Of a stretch of DNA of 64,000 bases, positions 50,785-60,690 are shown piece after piece. Location of the stretch: positions 62,001 to 126,000 of the forward strand of contig JAHDVF020001331.1 of the NCBI GenBank assembly GCA_022606425.2. The letters run 5' to 3'. Origin of the DNA: Lepidostoma basale (taxonomy: Eukaryota > Arthropoda > Insecta > Trichoptera > Lepidostomatidae). Under the pieces are notes generated by a model. The model saw only the letters and a list, made by a program, of their open reading frames with translations. It ran no database searches and was not told the origin of the DNA. Numbering within the stretch: the stretch's first letter is position 1; each line of letters opens with the position of its first letter. The translations under genes and the position numbers were made by a program.

Positions 50785-51338
50785 GAATTTTGACAGGTGT
50801 AAAAATAAATTTTTCATTTGTTCCAATGACAATTTGAATAATTCCTTCAATATTATTTCAAAGTTCTTAGTGGTTAAGTGCCTAATTACAGCTAATTTAA
50901 AAAAAACGGTGGATACGTTTAACATAAATTAAATAAACACAAAAGTCCGGATCGTCCATGTCAACATGTGCAACATCGAAAAAAACATTATGTGTTATTA
51001 CATTATGTGCTAAATTAAAAAAACGACGGATTCGTGGAACATTAATTAAATAGACAATATGTGCACCATCTAAAAAGAACATTTTGTGTTAAATTATTTT
51101 TATTTTGTTATTTTATTTTATATCATTGTATTTTATATTATTTATATTAGATTTATTTTGTGGGTGTGGGTGTTGTGAGATGCCTATTGGTGGCGATGAG
51201 GTTCGCAACCCATCACACCGCGTCTCCCGCGGAGCGAAAAGAGAAGGATGGAGTGCCGCATCAGTAAAAGTGTGACAGTCCATTCTTTCTGCCTACCCTT
51301 TCAGGGAGATGGCGTGATGGTTAGTTAGTTAGTTAGTT
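50785..51338 (+). mobile_element. S2 composite retroposon, long copy
   Basis: Same order as 34668-35287: GGTGTAAAAATAAATTTTTC, ACGGTGGATACGT unit, ACGACGGATTCGTGG unit, S2 body (shortened at the GGGTGTTGTGAGATGCC join), RTE-A terminus and (TTAG)n. Confidence 0.76.
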
Positions 51339-51387
51339 TTGTTGCATTTTTAACAAATTAATTAAGTCGGCAATTTGGATATGATAA

Positions 51388-51563
51388 AAACAATTAAATA
51401 TTAAATTTCGGCCATGCTAGGAGACGCAGAAATAGATGTGCGTTCATGACACAATGAATCTATTTTAAGGAATTGTGAGAAGCATGTCAGAAAAAAAAAA
51501 TGTGGAAGTCCATTCTTTATATCTACCACATTGGAGAGACGGCTAGAGGGTTAGTTATTTGAA
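51388..51563 (+). mobile_element. Degenerate RTE-A 3' end
   Basis: LNFGHARRRRNRCAFMTQ-like text, then the GTGGAAGTCCATTCTTTAT terminus with GAGACGGCTAGAGGGTTAG. Confidence 0.65.
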
Positions 51564-51589
51564 ATCTTTTTTCAAATTAATTAGCTTAA

Positions 51590-51885
51590 GGTTAGTTTTA
51601 TCGCATGGGAGATTTCCCCAGTTTTCCTACCCCTACACTTCTTCCTTTATCCACCCCCCCGAGCTCTCCTCGGTCCCGGAATTAAATGGACCGCGCATTA
51701 TTACGGTGAAGTAGGTTTGTATCAAACACGCCCGCGGCCATTTGCACCGCGTTCCCCTTATTGTTTAGCTTTGACGTTTACCCAATTTGTAAAAATAAAA
51801 CGGGCGGTTACTTGGCACACACGTCATTAGCCCCTGCAGGGAAGGCAGATAAAAAAAACAGACAATTTCCTTCAGACATTAACGG
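51590..51885. other. GC-rich, probably single-copy intronic block
   Basis: C-rich to 51665, then CGCGGCCATTTGCACCGCG-containing text. No repeat or spliced frame found. Confidence 0.3.
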
Positions 51886-51889
51886 TATA

Positions 51890-52420
51890 TAATATGAATG
51901 AAAATGAAAATTGAACTAAGCTGGGCAGCTTTCGGAAACATGAGTTACATCCTTAAAATACCGATCAACCTGAAACGAAAAGTCTATGAAGTCTGCGTTC
52001 TGCCAGTTGGTACTTATGGTCTTGAAACTGTTACATTGTCCAAACAAAGCGCCGAGAAACTACGAGTGACCCAAAGAGCCATGGAAAGAGCCATGTTAGG
52101 AATAAGCCTAAGAGACAGAGTCAGAAACGATACGGTGAGAGAAAAAACAAAGGTCACTGACATCATCCACCGGGTGGCGACTCTAAAGTGGCAATGGGCA
52201 GGTCACGTAGCCAGAAGCTCAGATGAAAAGTGGACAAGAAGACTGCTGACTTGGAGACCGTGGACGGCGAAGAGAAGTGCAGGGCGACCGCAACTACGGT
52301 GGAAGGATGATCTAAACAGACACGTCGGAATAACCTGGATGCAGTCTGCACAGGACAGAATGACATGGAAGCAAATGGAAGAGGCCTTTGTCCAGGATTG
52401 GAAGGGAATAGGCTGAGGAA
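51890..52420 (+). pseudogene. RTE-C C-terminal fragment, long open frame
   Basis: 172 codons: KIELSWAAFGNMSYILKIPI, KVYEVCVLPVGTYGLETVTL, RAMERAMLGISLRDRVRNDT, VATLKWQWAGHVARSSDEKW, TRRLLTWRPWTAKRSAGRPQ, RWKDDLNRHVGITWMQSAQD and EEAFVQDWKGIG-stop, then an AGAAGAAGGAG tail. A classic RTE C-terminus without palm. Confidence 0.88.
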
Positions 52421-52481
52421 GAAGAAGGAGAAGAATATGAATGAATGAAATTGCACTTTGTATTTTCACATTTGAATAGAC

Positions 52482-52788
52482 CTAGGTTCTCAAAGTGGGC
52501 GATAACGCCCCCTTATGGGCGTTTAAGACTTTCAGGGGGGTAGTAGAAGACCCAGAAAAAATAGAGAGCGTGGGCAAATAAAAAAATATAGTCGAAAAGA
52601 CAAAAAAAAAAAACACGCTAGTCACGTAGGTACTAATAAAGCAAATTAAACTTAAATATTGGTTTGTTTTGTTATTGTGTGTATTGTAATCATTTTTCTA
52701 TATTTCAAATAACTTTTATGAGAGGGGGGCGTTGAACGTTTATTTTTCTTTGCAAGAAAAGTGGCCCAGAAAAGATTGGAAACCTATG
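52482..52788. mobile_element. hAT-like MITE
   Basis: Ends CTAGGTTCTCAAAGTGGGC and (inverse) CATAGGTTTCCAATCTTTTC resemble hAT termini. An 8-bp target duplication GAATAGAC/GAATAGAT (one mismatch) flanks 307 bp without an ORF. Confidence 0.65.
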
Positions 52789-52888
52789 GAATAGATAAAG
52801 GTTTTCTTCTATGTTCGCCATTTGTCCTTTTCTTTTTTATACTGTACTTTTTATATAGGTACATCACTAACTTTAAAAAAAATAATTA

Positions 52889-52926
52889 TATATCAGACAT
52901 GTTTCCGGTCCTTCCTCAGTGATATA
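52889..52926 (-). ncRNA. Hammerhead motif, H2, stem II deleted
   Basis: Minus strand: ATATCA, CTGAGGA, AGGACC then directly GGAAAC. A ~9-nt deletion removed the stem II loop and 3' strand. ACATGT, C17 and TGATAT are intact. Confidence 0.6.
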
Positions 52927-53007
52927 ATAAGATTTACATAATCTTTATAACATCAGTCAAAACTGATCATATTTGTAAACAATTTTATATATTTTAAACA
53001 TCTTAAT

Positions 53008-53053
53008 AATATCACTGAGGAAGGACCGGGTTGTCCGAAACATGTCTGATATT
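53008..53053 (+). ncRNA. Hammerhead ribozyme motif, H2, intact
   Basis: Stem I AATATCA 53008-53014 pairs over 7 bp with TGATATT 53047-53053. CTGAGGA 53015-53021, extra A, GGAC/GTCC, GAAA 53037-53040, ACATGT, C17 at 53046. Every helix is supported; best H2 candidate. Faces the deleted copy at 52889. Confidence 0.82.
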
Positions 53054-53091
53054 TAATTTTTTTTTAAGTTAGTATTGTCTTTACAAAGTAT

Positions 53092-53663
53092 CTTCTTCTC
53101 TGGTTTCAATCCTGGGATTGGTTTGCAGCAATTTCCTCTATTATTCTCTTCCATTCTTCCCTGTCTTGTGCGGCTCTTTGGAAATCTGCATATGATGAGC
53201 AGCGCACGTCCACCAACAGGTCCTCCAGGTACTCTCGGCGTGGGCGTCCCCTAGAGTTTGTCCCCTCGATCATACCCTCCATTATTGCATGCAAGAGACC
53301 TTCTTGACGTATTTCATGGCCGATCCATCTTGCACGCCTTTCGGACAAGGTCCTGAGCAGGTACCTTCCTCCTTCGATTCCTTGAAGAACTTCCTCATTC
53401 GTGATGCGGTCTCTCCAGGAAATTCCAAAGAGTCTTCTATAGGACCACATCTCAAAAGCCTCTAGTCTCCGCTTATCCCTTTCGGATAGGCACCATGTCT
53501 CGCAGCCGTACATCAAGACACTCCATACATAGGTCTTGATGAGGAGTATTCTCAGTTTTAGGTCTATATTATTTGACTCTATTATTTTCGACCTTTTATT
53601 AAATGCAAGCCTAGCCTGATGTATACGGCTGTCGACCTCGCTCTTAGACCGACCGTCCCATGT
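53092..53663 (-). pseudogene. RTE-G C-terminal fragment
   Basis: From GRSKSEVDSRIHQARLAFNK, RILLIKTYVWSVLMYGCETW, SERDKRRLEAFEMWSYRRLF, GISWRDRITNEEVLQGI, LRTLSERRARWIGHEIRQEG and NSRGRPRREYLEDLLVDVR to RIIEEIAANQSQD and stop. A long open frame of a distinct RTE-type element; no palm. Confidence 0.87.
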
Positions 53664-53808
53664 TATTTAAGTATATAAAAAAGAAAAAGACAAATATAAT
53701 AATGATTGTTGAGGTATTAGTTTGGTAAAACTTCATTATTAATGTATATTGGAAACACGATTGTTTAACGGTTTATCTTGGATTTAATTAATATAATAAT
53801 AAATAGTA

Positions 53809-53880
53809 GTTACAAATTTGTTTCGCCTCGCGAGGGCATTGTCAAACTCTTTGATGGTTGGCGAAACAAAGTTGTGTAGC
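53809..53880. ncRNA. H3-type inverted pair of hammerhead motifs
   Basis: Minus 53809-53846: TTGACAA, U, GCC-CTCGCGA-GGC, GAAA, ten-base palindrome ACAAATTTGT, A17. Plus 53850-53876 keeps TTGATGG, TTGGC, GAAA, ACAAAGTTGT without a proper stem II. Confidence 0.52.
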
Positions 53881-53884
53881 AGGC

Positions 53885-53946
53885 CATCCTAGAGGGGTAG
53901 GCAGAGTCCTACCCCTCCGGGTAAACGGCGTGCTGGTTAGTTAAAA
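53885..53946. mobile_element. Two RTE-A termini in inverted contact
   Basis: AGGGGTAGGCAGAGTCCTACCCCT is a palindrome of the terminal text; the plus side ends GGCGTGCTGGTTAGTT. Confidence 0.6.
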
Positions 53947-54355
53947 ATTCTAGAAAACAGACATTTTCTAAATGCGTTTTTTTTTCACGTAAATAACTTA
54001 CACGTAATACGTTTACGCATTACTTATTTGATAACTTAATGAAACATTCCATTATTTCAATTAGCAAACTATTAGAGAAATGTCACCACTTGATAAAGTA
54101 CGTTGAAATTTAACCCTTACACCCCGTTTGTGATATACAACCACTTTGGCTTCACGCTGCGAGGGTAGTTTGGATGACACCCCTTACAGAGAATAGGGGT
54201 GCATTTGAGGAATAAGGGAAAACTAATTTCATCAATTTGAAACTGGAACTTGGGGGTTGAATTAAATTTATTGATTAAACGGTAGATGATTTTACTCGTA
54301 GGTGAGAAAAATAATTTTGTTCAAACTGCGGTAAACGGTTTTAAGTTGATGGGAA
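53947..54355. other. Intronic DNA
   Basis: No element recognised; AT-rich with a GC-richer centre. Confidence 0.3.
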
Positions 54356-54664
54356 AGGACTAACTAACCATCACGCCATTTCCCCGGAGGGGTAGACAGA
54401 GAGGATGGATCGCCACAATGCCCTCTCCTGGTATACCTCTCGGGCTTCATCTACATTCATACATCGTAACATGCACGCACATCGATTATTCTGACTTCGA
54501 ATGTGACCGCCTTTTAGTAATTGATTAATTTGGTCATGCCATGTTTTCCTCGGTCGTCCTCGGCTTCTTTTCCCACTCACGCTGCTTGTGTACAACATTT
54601 AACCATTCTACTCTCATCCATTCGTTCCATATGTCCAAAGCATCTCAGGGATCCTTTTTTAATT
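54356..54664 (-). pseudogene. RTE-A fragment, left piece
   Basis: Terminus, MNVDEAREVYQERALWRSI, LLKGGHIRSQNNRC and GKRSRGRPRKTWHDQINQL, broken at KIKK. Confidence 0.75.
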
Positions 54665-54993
54665 TTGGATATACGACAGAATCTCAAATGCTGATATAAG
54701 AAAGGAATGTAGAGCGAAAGAAGGTATTATGAACAAAATTATGACATATGGAACGCATAGATGGAGAAAGAATGGTTAAGAAAGTATACGTTAATGATGT
54801 AAATGGGGTGCGAAGTCGATGCAGACCGAGGAAAACATGGAATGACCTAATTAATCAAATTTTAAAGGTTGGTCATGTTAAAAGTCGGAGGAATCGACGT
54901 GCGTGTATGACTCGTTGTATGAATTTGGAGGAGGCTAGAGAGGTTGGCCAGGATAGAGTAGTGTGGCGGTCCATTCTCTCTGCTTACCGCTGT
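54665..54993 (+). pseudogene. RTE-A2 fragment inverted inside RTE-A
   Basis: YDRISNADIRKECRAKEG, MERIDGERMVKKVYVNDVNG, RCRPRKTWNDLINQILKVGH, VWRSILSAYRC. It lacks a tail and splits the RTE-A copy around it. Confidence 0.75.
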
Positions 54994-55168
54994 TTGTCCA
55001 TTATGCAGTCATCTGCCTTACATTTCTTTCTTATTTCATAGTTCGGTATTCTATCATACAACGTTTTCCCGTTCATTCTTCTTAGTGATCTAATTTCTAC
55101 GGCGTTTATCCTGCTTTCATCCTTCTTTTGGCAGCTCCAAGATACAATATCATACATGAGGGTTGTCA
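54994..55168 (-). pseudogene. RTE-A fragment, right piece
   Basis: MTTLMYDIVSWSCQKKDESR, EIRSLRRMNGKTLYDRIPNY and KKCKADDCIMDK continue the piece at 54356-54664. Confidence 0.72.
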
Positions 55169-55738
55169 CTAGTCACTGTCACGTAATATATCACAGCTTT
55201 ATAAGCAAAAGAAAAAAAATAAACTGAAATTTGATAAGGTTTTATCCCTCTTAAAGTTTATCCTCATCTCTCCGAGATATGTGGGCAAAATACTTTCAAC
55301 AGTCTCTGAATTCAGATCCGGAGAAGTCTTGCCCTGATACCCAGCTGTTCAATGATCGACTGGTTTGTTAAACTTCACAAACAGTTAATTGTACTGAGGA
55401 AAAAGGAGGATATTCCTCTTAAAAAACAGGACACAAGGTATGCATTAAGAAGTTTTTAAAAATATTACACCACTGTTCAAGGAAAATTTAATTCATGACA
55501 TTGGTGACATGACTTGACCAACTATGGACATAATGCACCTATACCAAGAATGACTGTACTTGCAAACTCTCGTCATGACATAGATTTTTTTGGAGTAAAT
55601 CTAAATTCCTTTATTTCTACACTCAAAAAGTATCGACCTCTATCAAACCCTTAATTTTATTAACCAGTTCAAATTCATTAGCTAATTGTCAGTCAAGTTC
55701 ACATTGTTCATCTAAAGTACATTCTTTTTTAATCCTTC
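55169..55738. other. Unassigned; may hold an old LINE C-terminus
   Basis: 55240-55650 has the complexity of former coding DNA (for example RMTVLANSRHDIDFFGVNL), but frames are broken and I cannot name it. Confidence 0.25.
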
Positions 55739-55815
55739 TTTCTTTAAATATTCTATTGTTTTGACGGAAACACTATGATAATTCAACATTATCAACATTT
55801 TATGATAATTATTAT
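55739..55815. mobile_element. H1 terminal fragment
   Basis: CTATTGTTTTGACGGAAACACTATG-type outer end; the ribozyme is not included. Confidence 0.55.
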
Positions 55816-55837
55816 TATTGTTCTATAAAACTCTGCT

Positions 55838-56345
55838 AGGCTCAACAGTTACCAGTGATAATAACACCCGAGAAGAAATTGACAGAAGGATAATGGCAGC
55901 AAACTGATGTTACTACGCTCTCCAAAAACAGTTAAGATCCAAATTACTGTGAAGAACCACAAAAACACTATTGTACAAGACCCTGATCAAACCAGTCCTC
56001 ACATATGCCTCTGAAACCTGGGTGATGACAAAACACACTGAAAGGTCCATCGCAGCATTTGAAAGAAGGGTTCTTAGGAGAATATATGGGCCAGTGAGAG
56101 ACCACAATGGTTGGCGTCGTCGATATCACCGAGAGCTATATGATATCTATAAAGAGCCCGATGTGATCAGATCCATCAAAGTAGGGCGCTTGAGATGGGC
56201 TGGTCACATAATCAGAATGGACGACGACAACCCTACAAAACGCCTCACGCTCTCAGTTCCACAGGGACGTAGAAGACCAGGAAGGCCCAAAATGCGATGG
56301 ATGGACAGTGTCAACACGGATGCATCGGTGTTGCAAGTGAGAAAT
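55838..56345 (+). pseudogene. RTE-F C-terminal fragment
   Basis: NTREEIDRRIMAAN, then the frame from 55971: MYKTLIKPVLTYASETWVMT, FERRVLRRIYGPVRDHNGW, VGRLRWAGHIIRMDDDNPTK and GRRRPGRPKMRWMDSVNTDA, losing similarity after RNWR. An RTE-type thumb and C-terminal domain; stops precede it. Confidence 0.85.
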
Positions 56346-56502
56346 TGGAGAATAGGGTCCTTACATATGAAATTGGCGTTTTGCCGTCCTGGCAACTTTG
56401 ATCTCAAATATCTTCTCTTTGGTTAGGAATTCCAAATTCAAATTTATGCAGCTATTTACTCAAGAATTATATATCACATTTTTTAATTTTTTTTTAATTT
56501 TT

Positions 56503-56660
56503 GCGACAGATGTTCCGTCAACCTATGTTGATGTCGACAGGTGTTACTATTTTTTTTTCTCAACTGTTACAATTAATTTTCGTGATTTTTCGAATCTTCG
56601 TGTGTATCTGTTTCTATGCCAATTCGAATAAGTTATTTGTAATCATTTTAAAGTTCCTAT
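56503..56660 (-). ncRNA. H1 element piece with decayed hammerhead
   Basis: Minus 56503-56545: CTGTCGA, CATCAAC-ATAG-GTTGACG, GAAC (one A lost), ACATCTGT, C. The interior text ATTCGAATAAGTTATTTGTA resembles the H1 body at 13720. Confidence 0.5.
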
Positions 56661-56712
56661 ATTAATATATATATAACTGTAGTCTCAATTTTAAAATTGC
56701 ACTTCTCTCGTT

Positions 56713-56972
56713 AATAATCTTTATTATTATTATTATTATTTTGTTGAATTGCTCTTTACATCATGACAGCATAAGCCAAATCGATGTAAAGGGTATTATA
56801 GCTATCATAGTGATTCTCGTGACACGCGATAGGTAGCTAATCTATCGCCATTTTATTGTCACGTGAATTCTACACCAGACCGAAGACGCGTGACAATCAC
56901 GCTGCCCTCGCTGGGAATCGAACCCGGAACCTTCGGGGTAGCAGTCAATGCACTTACCACGAAGGTCGTCTT
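56713..56972 (-). mobile_element. S1 SINE, full length
   Basis: Minus strand: head ACCTTCGTGGTAAGTGCATT (A box shortened), B box GGGTTCGATTCCCAG, full body and (AAT)n. Confidence 0.86.
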
Positions 56973-57593
56973 TATTCCTGTATTCTTAAATTTAATAGTG
57001 TCCTTCTTTCATTAGCAACCTAATACAATATTTACCTGTTTTCTTAAGACTGATCACAGACTTAACTCGACTTAGGCTTAATTTTTACCGTTACTCTTAA
57101 AGTGTTTATAGATTTAAGTAAACTGTCTGTACCAAATAAATAAATAAATAAATTGGTCTATAAAATAATAACAATTCATTATTTTAATCGCTAGTTTTGA
57201 TCCTAAATTGCTCCTTTAAAAGTATTTTGTTTTGTACTATATTATAAAATTAAAATATACAAAAACATGTATTAAAAACAACTCGCATTGACGATTTAAT
57301 TTTTTGAGTTTAGGATTCACTAATTTTGTTTGACATTTTAAGGAAATAGTTAGAAATGGGCCTCGGTAGTTTGAAAGCGCGTAAATTCAGTTAAAATTCC
57401 GCAATAAATTAATTAGGACGAAGAATTTCTTAGTTAAAGTTTGAAAAACGCTGACTCACATATTAGATCGGTTTTCCGCCTTGTGCGATCCAACAGCTTG
57501 TTAAACTTTTTTGTATCCAAAGACCTTTTATTATAATCGAATGATTTTACTGAAATCTCTTTATAGAAGTTCATTTTAAATAATAATAAAATA
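56973..57593. other. Unassigned intronic DNA
   Basis: No repeat recognised. AATAAATAAATAAATAAAT at 57138 resembles a LINE tail. 57340-57490 may be single copy. Confidence 0.3.
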
Positions 57594-58010
57594 AAATCTT
57601 AGACGAATGTGTGGATACTCTGTGTATGATAGTGTCGAATGAAAATATAAGAAGTGAATGCGGTGCGAATGATGGTGTCATGAACAAAATAATGAAAGGA
57701 TCATTAAGATGGTTTGGGCATATCGAAAGAATGAATGAAGAAATAAAAGTAAAAAAATATATGATAACGATGTAAATGGAACCAGAAATAGAGGAAGACC
57801 GAGGAAAACGTGGCACGATCAAATAAATCAAATATTGAATGTCGGCCATGTGAGAAGTCAGAGAAATCGACGCGCGTGCATGATACGATGTATGAATGTT
57901 GAGGAAGCGAGAGAAATATGTCACGAAAGAAAAAATGTGGCAGTCTATTCTTTCTGCCTACCCCTTCGGGGAGACGGCGTGATGGTTAGTTAGTTAGTTA
58001 GTTAGTTATA
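57594..58010 (+). pseudogene. RTE-A fragment
   Basis: MRSLRRMC-like start, YDSVEstop-type frameshift, then MKGSLRWFGHIERMNEE, GRPRKTWHDQINQILNVGHV and the terminus with four TTAG units. Confidence 0.82.
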
Positions 58011-58054
58011 AAAATAAAAATAAATTAAAACTATTTCTACTCTTGTTTCTTTAC

Positions 58055-58265
58055 AAGTACTCTTGCTTGATGAAAACTCTCCGAGATCGTGTCCGTAACG
58101 TAGACATAAGAGAAACTAGCGAAATAGATGATATTGTCCGGTGGAGTAGATCCAGAAGAATATACTGGAGGGACCATATAGCCAGAATCGATAGTGGCAG
58201 ACACAGAATGTACAACCGCTTATAAAATCGAAATTAAAGAGATGGACAGCTGGTCCTCATCATCC
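58055..58265 (+). pseudogene. RTE-B-like C-terminal fragment
   Basis: MKTLRDRVRNVDIRETSEID, DIVRWSRSRRIYWRDHIARI, then a frameshift to KRWTAGPHHP. Confidence 0.75.
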
Positions 58266-58319
58266 GAGGTGACATAATTTCTGTTATTAAATATCATTAT
58301 TATTTTGACGACTTGTATT

Positions 58320-58620
58320 TTAATTGCGCCGTTTTGTAAAATCAATTACTCCAAGGGCGCACTAGGAAACGACTGACCGAACAGTGCAGTCTTCAGAAGT
58401 TTCTTAAATTTAATGTCACTATCCTCATACTTAATACTAACAGGAAGGTTATTCCACGCCAACGGACCCGCAACGCTGAAAGCACGATCATAGAAACACA
58501 CTTTATTGGCTCTGACTGGAATTGTTATGTTGTTTGCACTTGTTTCTACTGATCGGAGTGAACGTTGCTTTACCGTTGGCATGGGTGTCACGCAGAGGTC
58601 CGATATATACGCTGGCACTC
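58320..58620 (-). pseudogene. CR1/L2-type RT C-terminus
   Basis: 90 codons: AYISDLCVTPMPTVKQRSLR, ANKVCFYDRAFSVAGPLAWN, NLPVSIKYEDSDIKFKKLLK and TALFGQSFPSAPLE-stop. FSVAGPxxWNxLP followed by FKxxLKTxLF is the usual end of CR1/L2-like LINE polymerases. Upstream is cut by the J insertion. Confidence 0.8.
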
Positions 58621-58624
58621 TCTG

Positions 58625-58985
58625 GTGTCAAATCAAATCAAATCAAATCAAATCAAATCAGTTTATTAACTCAAAAGATATTACAAACAGGAAAATGTTT
58701 AAGGCATCTATTGAGTACAGGTAAAATATTATAAAAATACAACAAAGTACCATGAACGCATTTGAGATGGTTAGACATTAGGAAAACAACATACTTTCTA
58801 AAGTCAAGAGTATTTGTCCCCTGAACGTACCTTCACTAATATAAAAGATGTCGATCTCCGAGGAGACCGCGTTCAGCAGACTAATTGCTCTTCCCACCGG
58901 TGTCACCAGAGGCAGATTGGTTCTGGTGGCCGGTTGGTAAAACAATGTGTGCTGTCGCTGTCGGAGAAATCTATCAAATCTATTA
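58625..58985 (-). mobile_element. J LINE 3' end
   Basis: Minus strand with six TTTGA units, the 3' UTR, SEIDIFYISEGTFRGQ-like text and QHTLFYQPATRTNLPL. A second short ATTTAAT-rich repeat sits at its upstream edge. Confidence 0.8.
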
Positions 58986-59400
58986 AATCAATTAAATCTA
59001 TCTAGTGTCGAGCCTCTGTGTCATAGATCATCAGATCTTCAAAAAGAAGTAAATTTGGGTGCCCGGGTACCGTGTCACGCACACGCGGGTTAGAAACAGG
59101 AATTCTCAAGTCTCAAAACAGCGAGAAACCCGCATTCCTGTCTCATCAATTATTATAGGCGCGCCCCAGTTTGCGGCAACTGCATTTTTGAAAATCTCCC
59201 CGATTCGCAAGCCGACATTCCACTCCACAGACTATCAAGTTTTTATCCTAGTACCCTTAAATGCAGGAATGCTTCGCCCAGTCTTAGAAAAACCATTTCA
59301 TTAGAGATTCCATATTTTGGCCGCAGAATTTTTATCTTCAGAACGATTTCTTTAATATAATCTAATCGAAACCGAAAATTAGATAATATATAGATTAGAT
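58986..59400. other. GC-richer, probably single-copy block
   Basis: 59060-59300 is complex and unique here; the 81-codon frame there has no motif or splice support. Confidence 0.3.
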
Positions 59401-59402
59401 TT

Positions 59403-59882
59403 TATACCTTATGAATGGAAGCGCAGCATTAAACTGGCAAAATAAGGATGAAAGTAGAATAAATGCAGTAGAAATGAGATCTCTTAGACGAATGTGTCGA
59501 TACTCTGTGTATGATAGAGTGTCGAATGAAAATATAAGAAAACGAATGCGGTGCGAATGATGGTGTTATGAACAAAATAATGAGAGGCATTAAGATTGTT
59601 TGGACATATGGAATGAATGAGTGAAGAAAGAATGGTAAAAAATTATATTTTAACGTTGTGAATGGAACTAGAAATAGAGAAAGACCGAGGAAAACGTGGC
59701 ACGATCAAATTAATCAAATAGTGAATGTCGGGCACGTGAGGAGTCAGAGAAATCGACGCGCGTACATGACACGATGTATGAATGTTGAGGAATCGAGAGA
59801 AGTACGTCAAGAAAGAAAAGTGTGGCAGTCCATTCTTTCTACCTACCCCTTTGTAAAGACGACGTGATAGTTAGTTAGTTAA
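59403..59882 (+). pseudogene. RTE-A fragment
   Basis: INAVEMRSLRRMCRYSVYD, several frameshifts, then MNGTRNRERPRKTWHDQINQ, IVNVGHVRSQRNRRAYMTR and SILSTYPFVKTT, short TTAG tail. Confidence 0.82.
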
Positions 59883-59897
59883 TATATAAATATATTA

Positions 59898-60408
59898 TAT
59901 AACTAACTAATTAACAAACCATCACGCCGTTTCGCCGTAGGGGTGGGCAGAGAGGATGGATCGCTACATTGTTCTATCCTGGCATAATTCTTGCGCCTCT
60001 TCTACAGTCACACATCGTGACATACACGCTCGTCGATTGTTCCTACTTCGAACATGGCCGCCTTTCAGTAATTCATTAATTTGGTCATGTCATGCTTTCC
60101 TCAATTTCTTTTCCCATTCACACTACTTGTATATCTTTTAAACCATTCTTCCCTCATCCATTCGTTCCATATGTCCAAACCATCTTAGTGACCTTTTCTT
60201 AATTTTATTAATCACACATTCATCCGCCTTACATTCCTTTCTTACTTCACCTTTAGATATTCTATCATACATTGTTTTTTATATTCTTCTTAGTGACCTC
60301 ATTTCTAGAGCATTTATTCTACTTTCATCCTTCTTCTACCAACTCCAAGCTTCACTTCCATATATAAGAGTTGGGACTAGAACTCTATTGTGCACTGCCA
60401 TCATTGCT
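59898..60408 (-). pseudogene. RTE-A fragment, diverged
   Basis: Tail (TTAG/TTAA), terminus, ELLKGGHVRSRNNRRACMSR-like text, NKIKKRSLRWFGHMERMDEG, YDRISKGEVRKECKADECV and MAVHNRVLVPTLIYGSEAWS, with stops. Confidence 0.75.
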
Positions 60409-60482
60409 TCAGTCGGTATTCAGTGATACGGAGTCCCCATGAGGCGAGATACTTACTCATGTTAGAGAGGGTTTGGAAAACA
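60409..60482 (+). mobile_element. J RT snippet
   Basis: Equivalent to SRYSVIRSPHEARYLLMLERV, matching SVIWSPHEAKYSVMLERV of J. Joined directly to the RTE-A 5' break. Confidence 0.6.
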
Positions 60483-60690
60483 TTTCTTATTCTTCCAAAT
60501 ACGTTGGCTTCTTGTCTTCGATGGCCCTACAGCCCATATGTAGCCTTAGCCTCCAGTATTCTTCGCCTCCAACTCCTCCTGTCTTCCGCTTCGACCCTCC
60601 AATCTGACACTCGTAACAATCTTGCCCCATCTCTCCCAACTTCATCCTCCCATCGTAGCCTTGGTCGTCCAATTGGTCTTCCTTATACGT
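60483..60690 (-). other. Former coding DNA, unidentified
   Basis: C/T-rich on plus. On minus, KMRKMGRDGYEC-type RGRPIGRPRLRWED-like text is vaguely reminiscent of a LINE C-terminus (TTGGTCGTCCAATTGGTC). Not enough for a family call. Confidence 0.25.

Noticed and set aside
53815..53880. Calling both H3 copies here active ribozymes
   Set aside because: The plus copy lacks a paired stem II, and the minus copy has the altered UUGACAA box; kept only as motifs.
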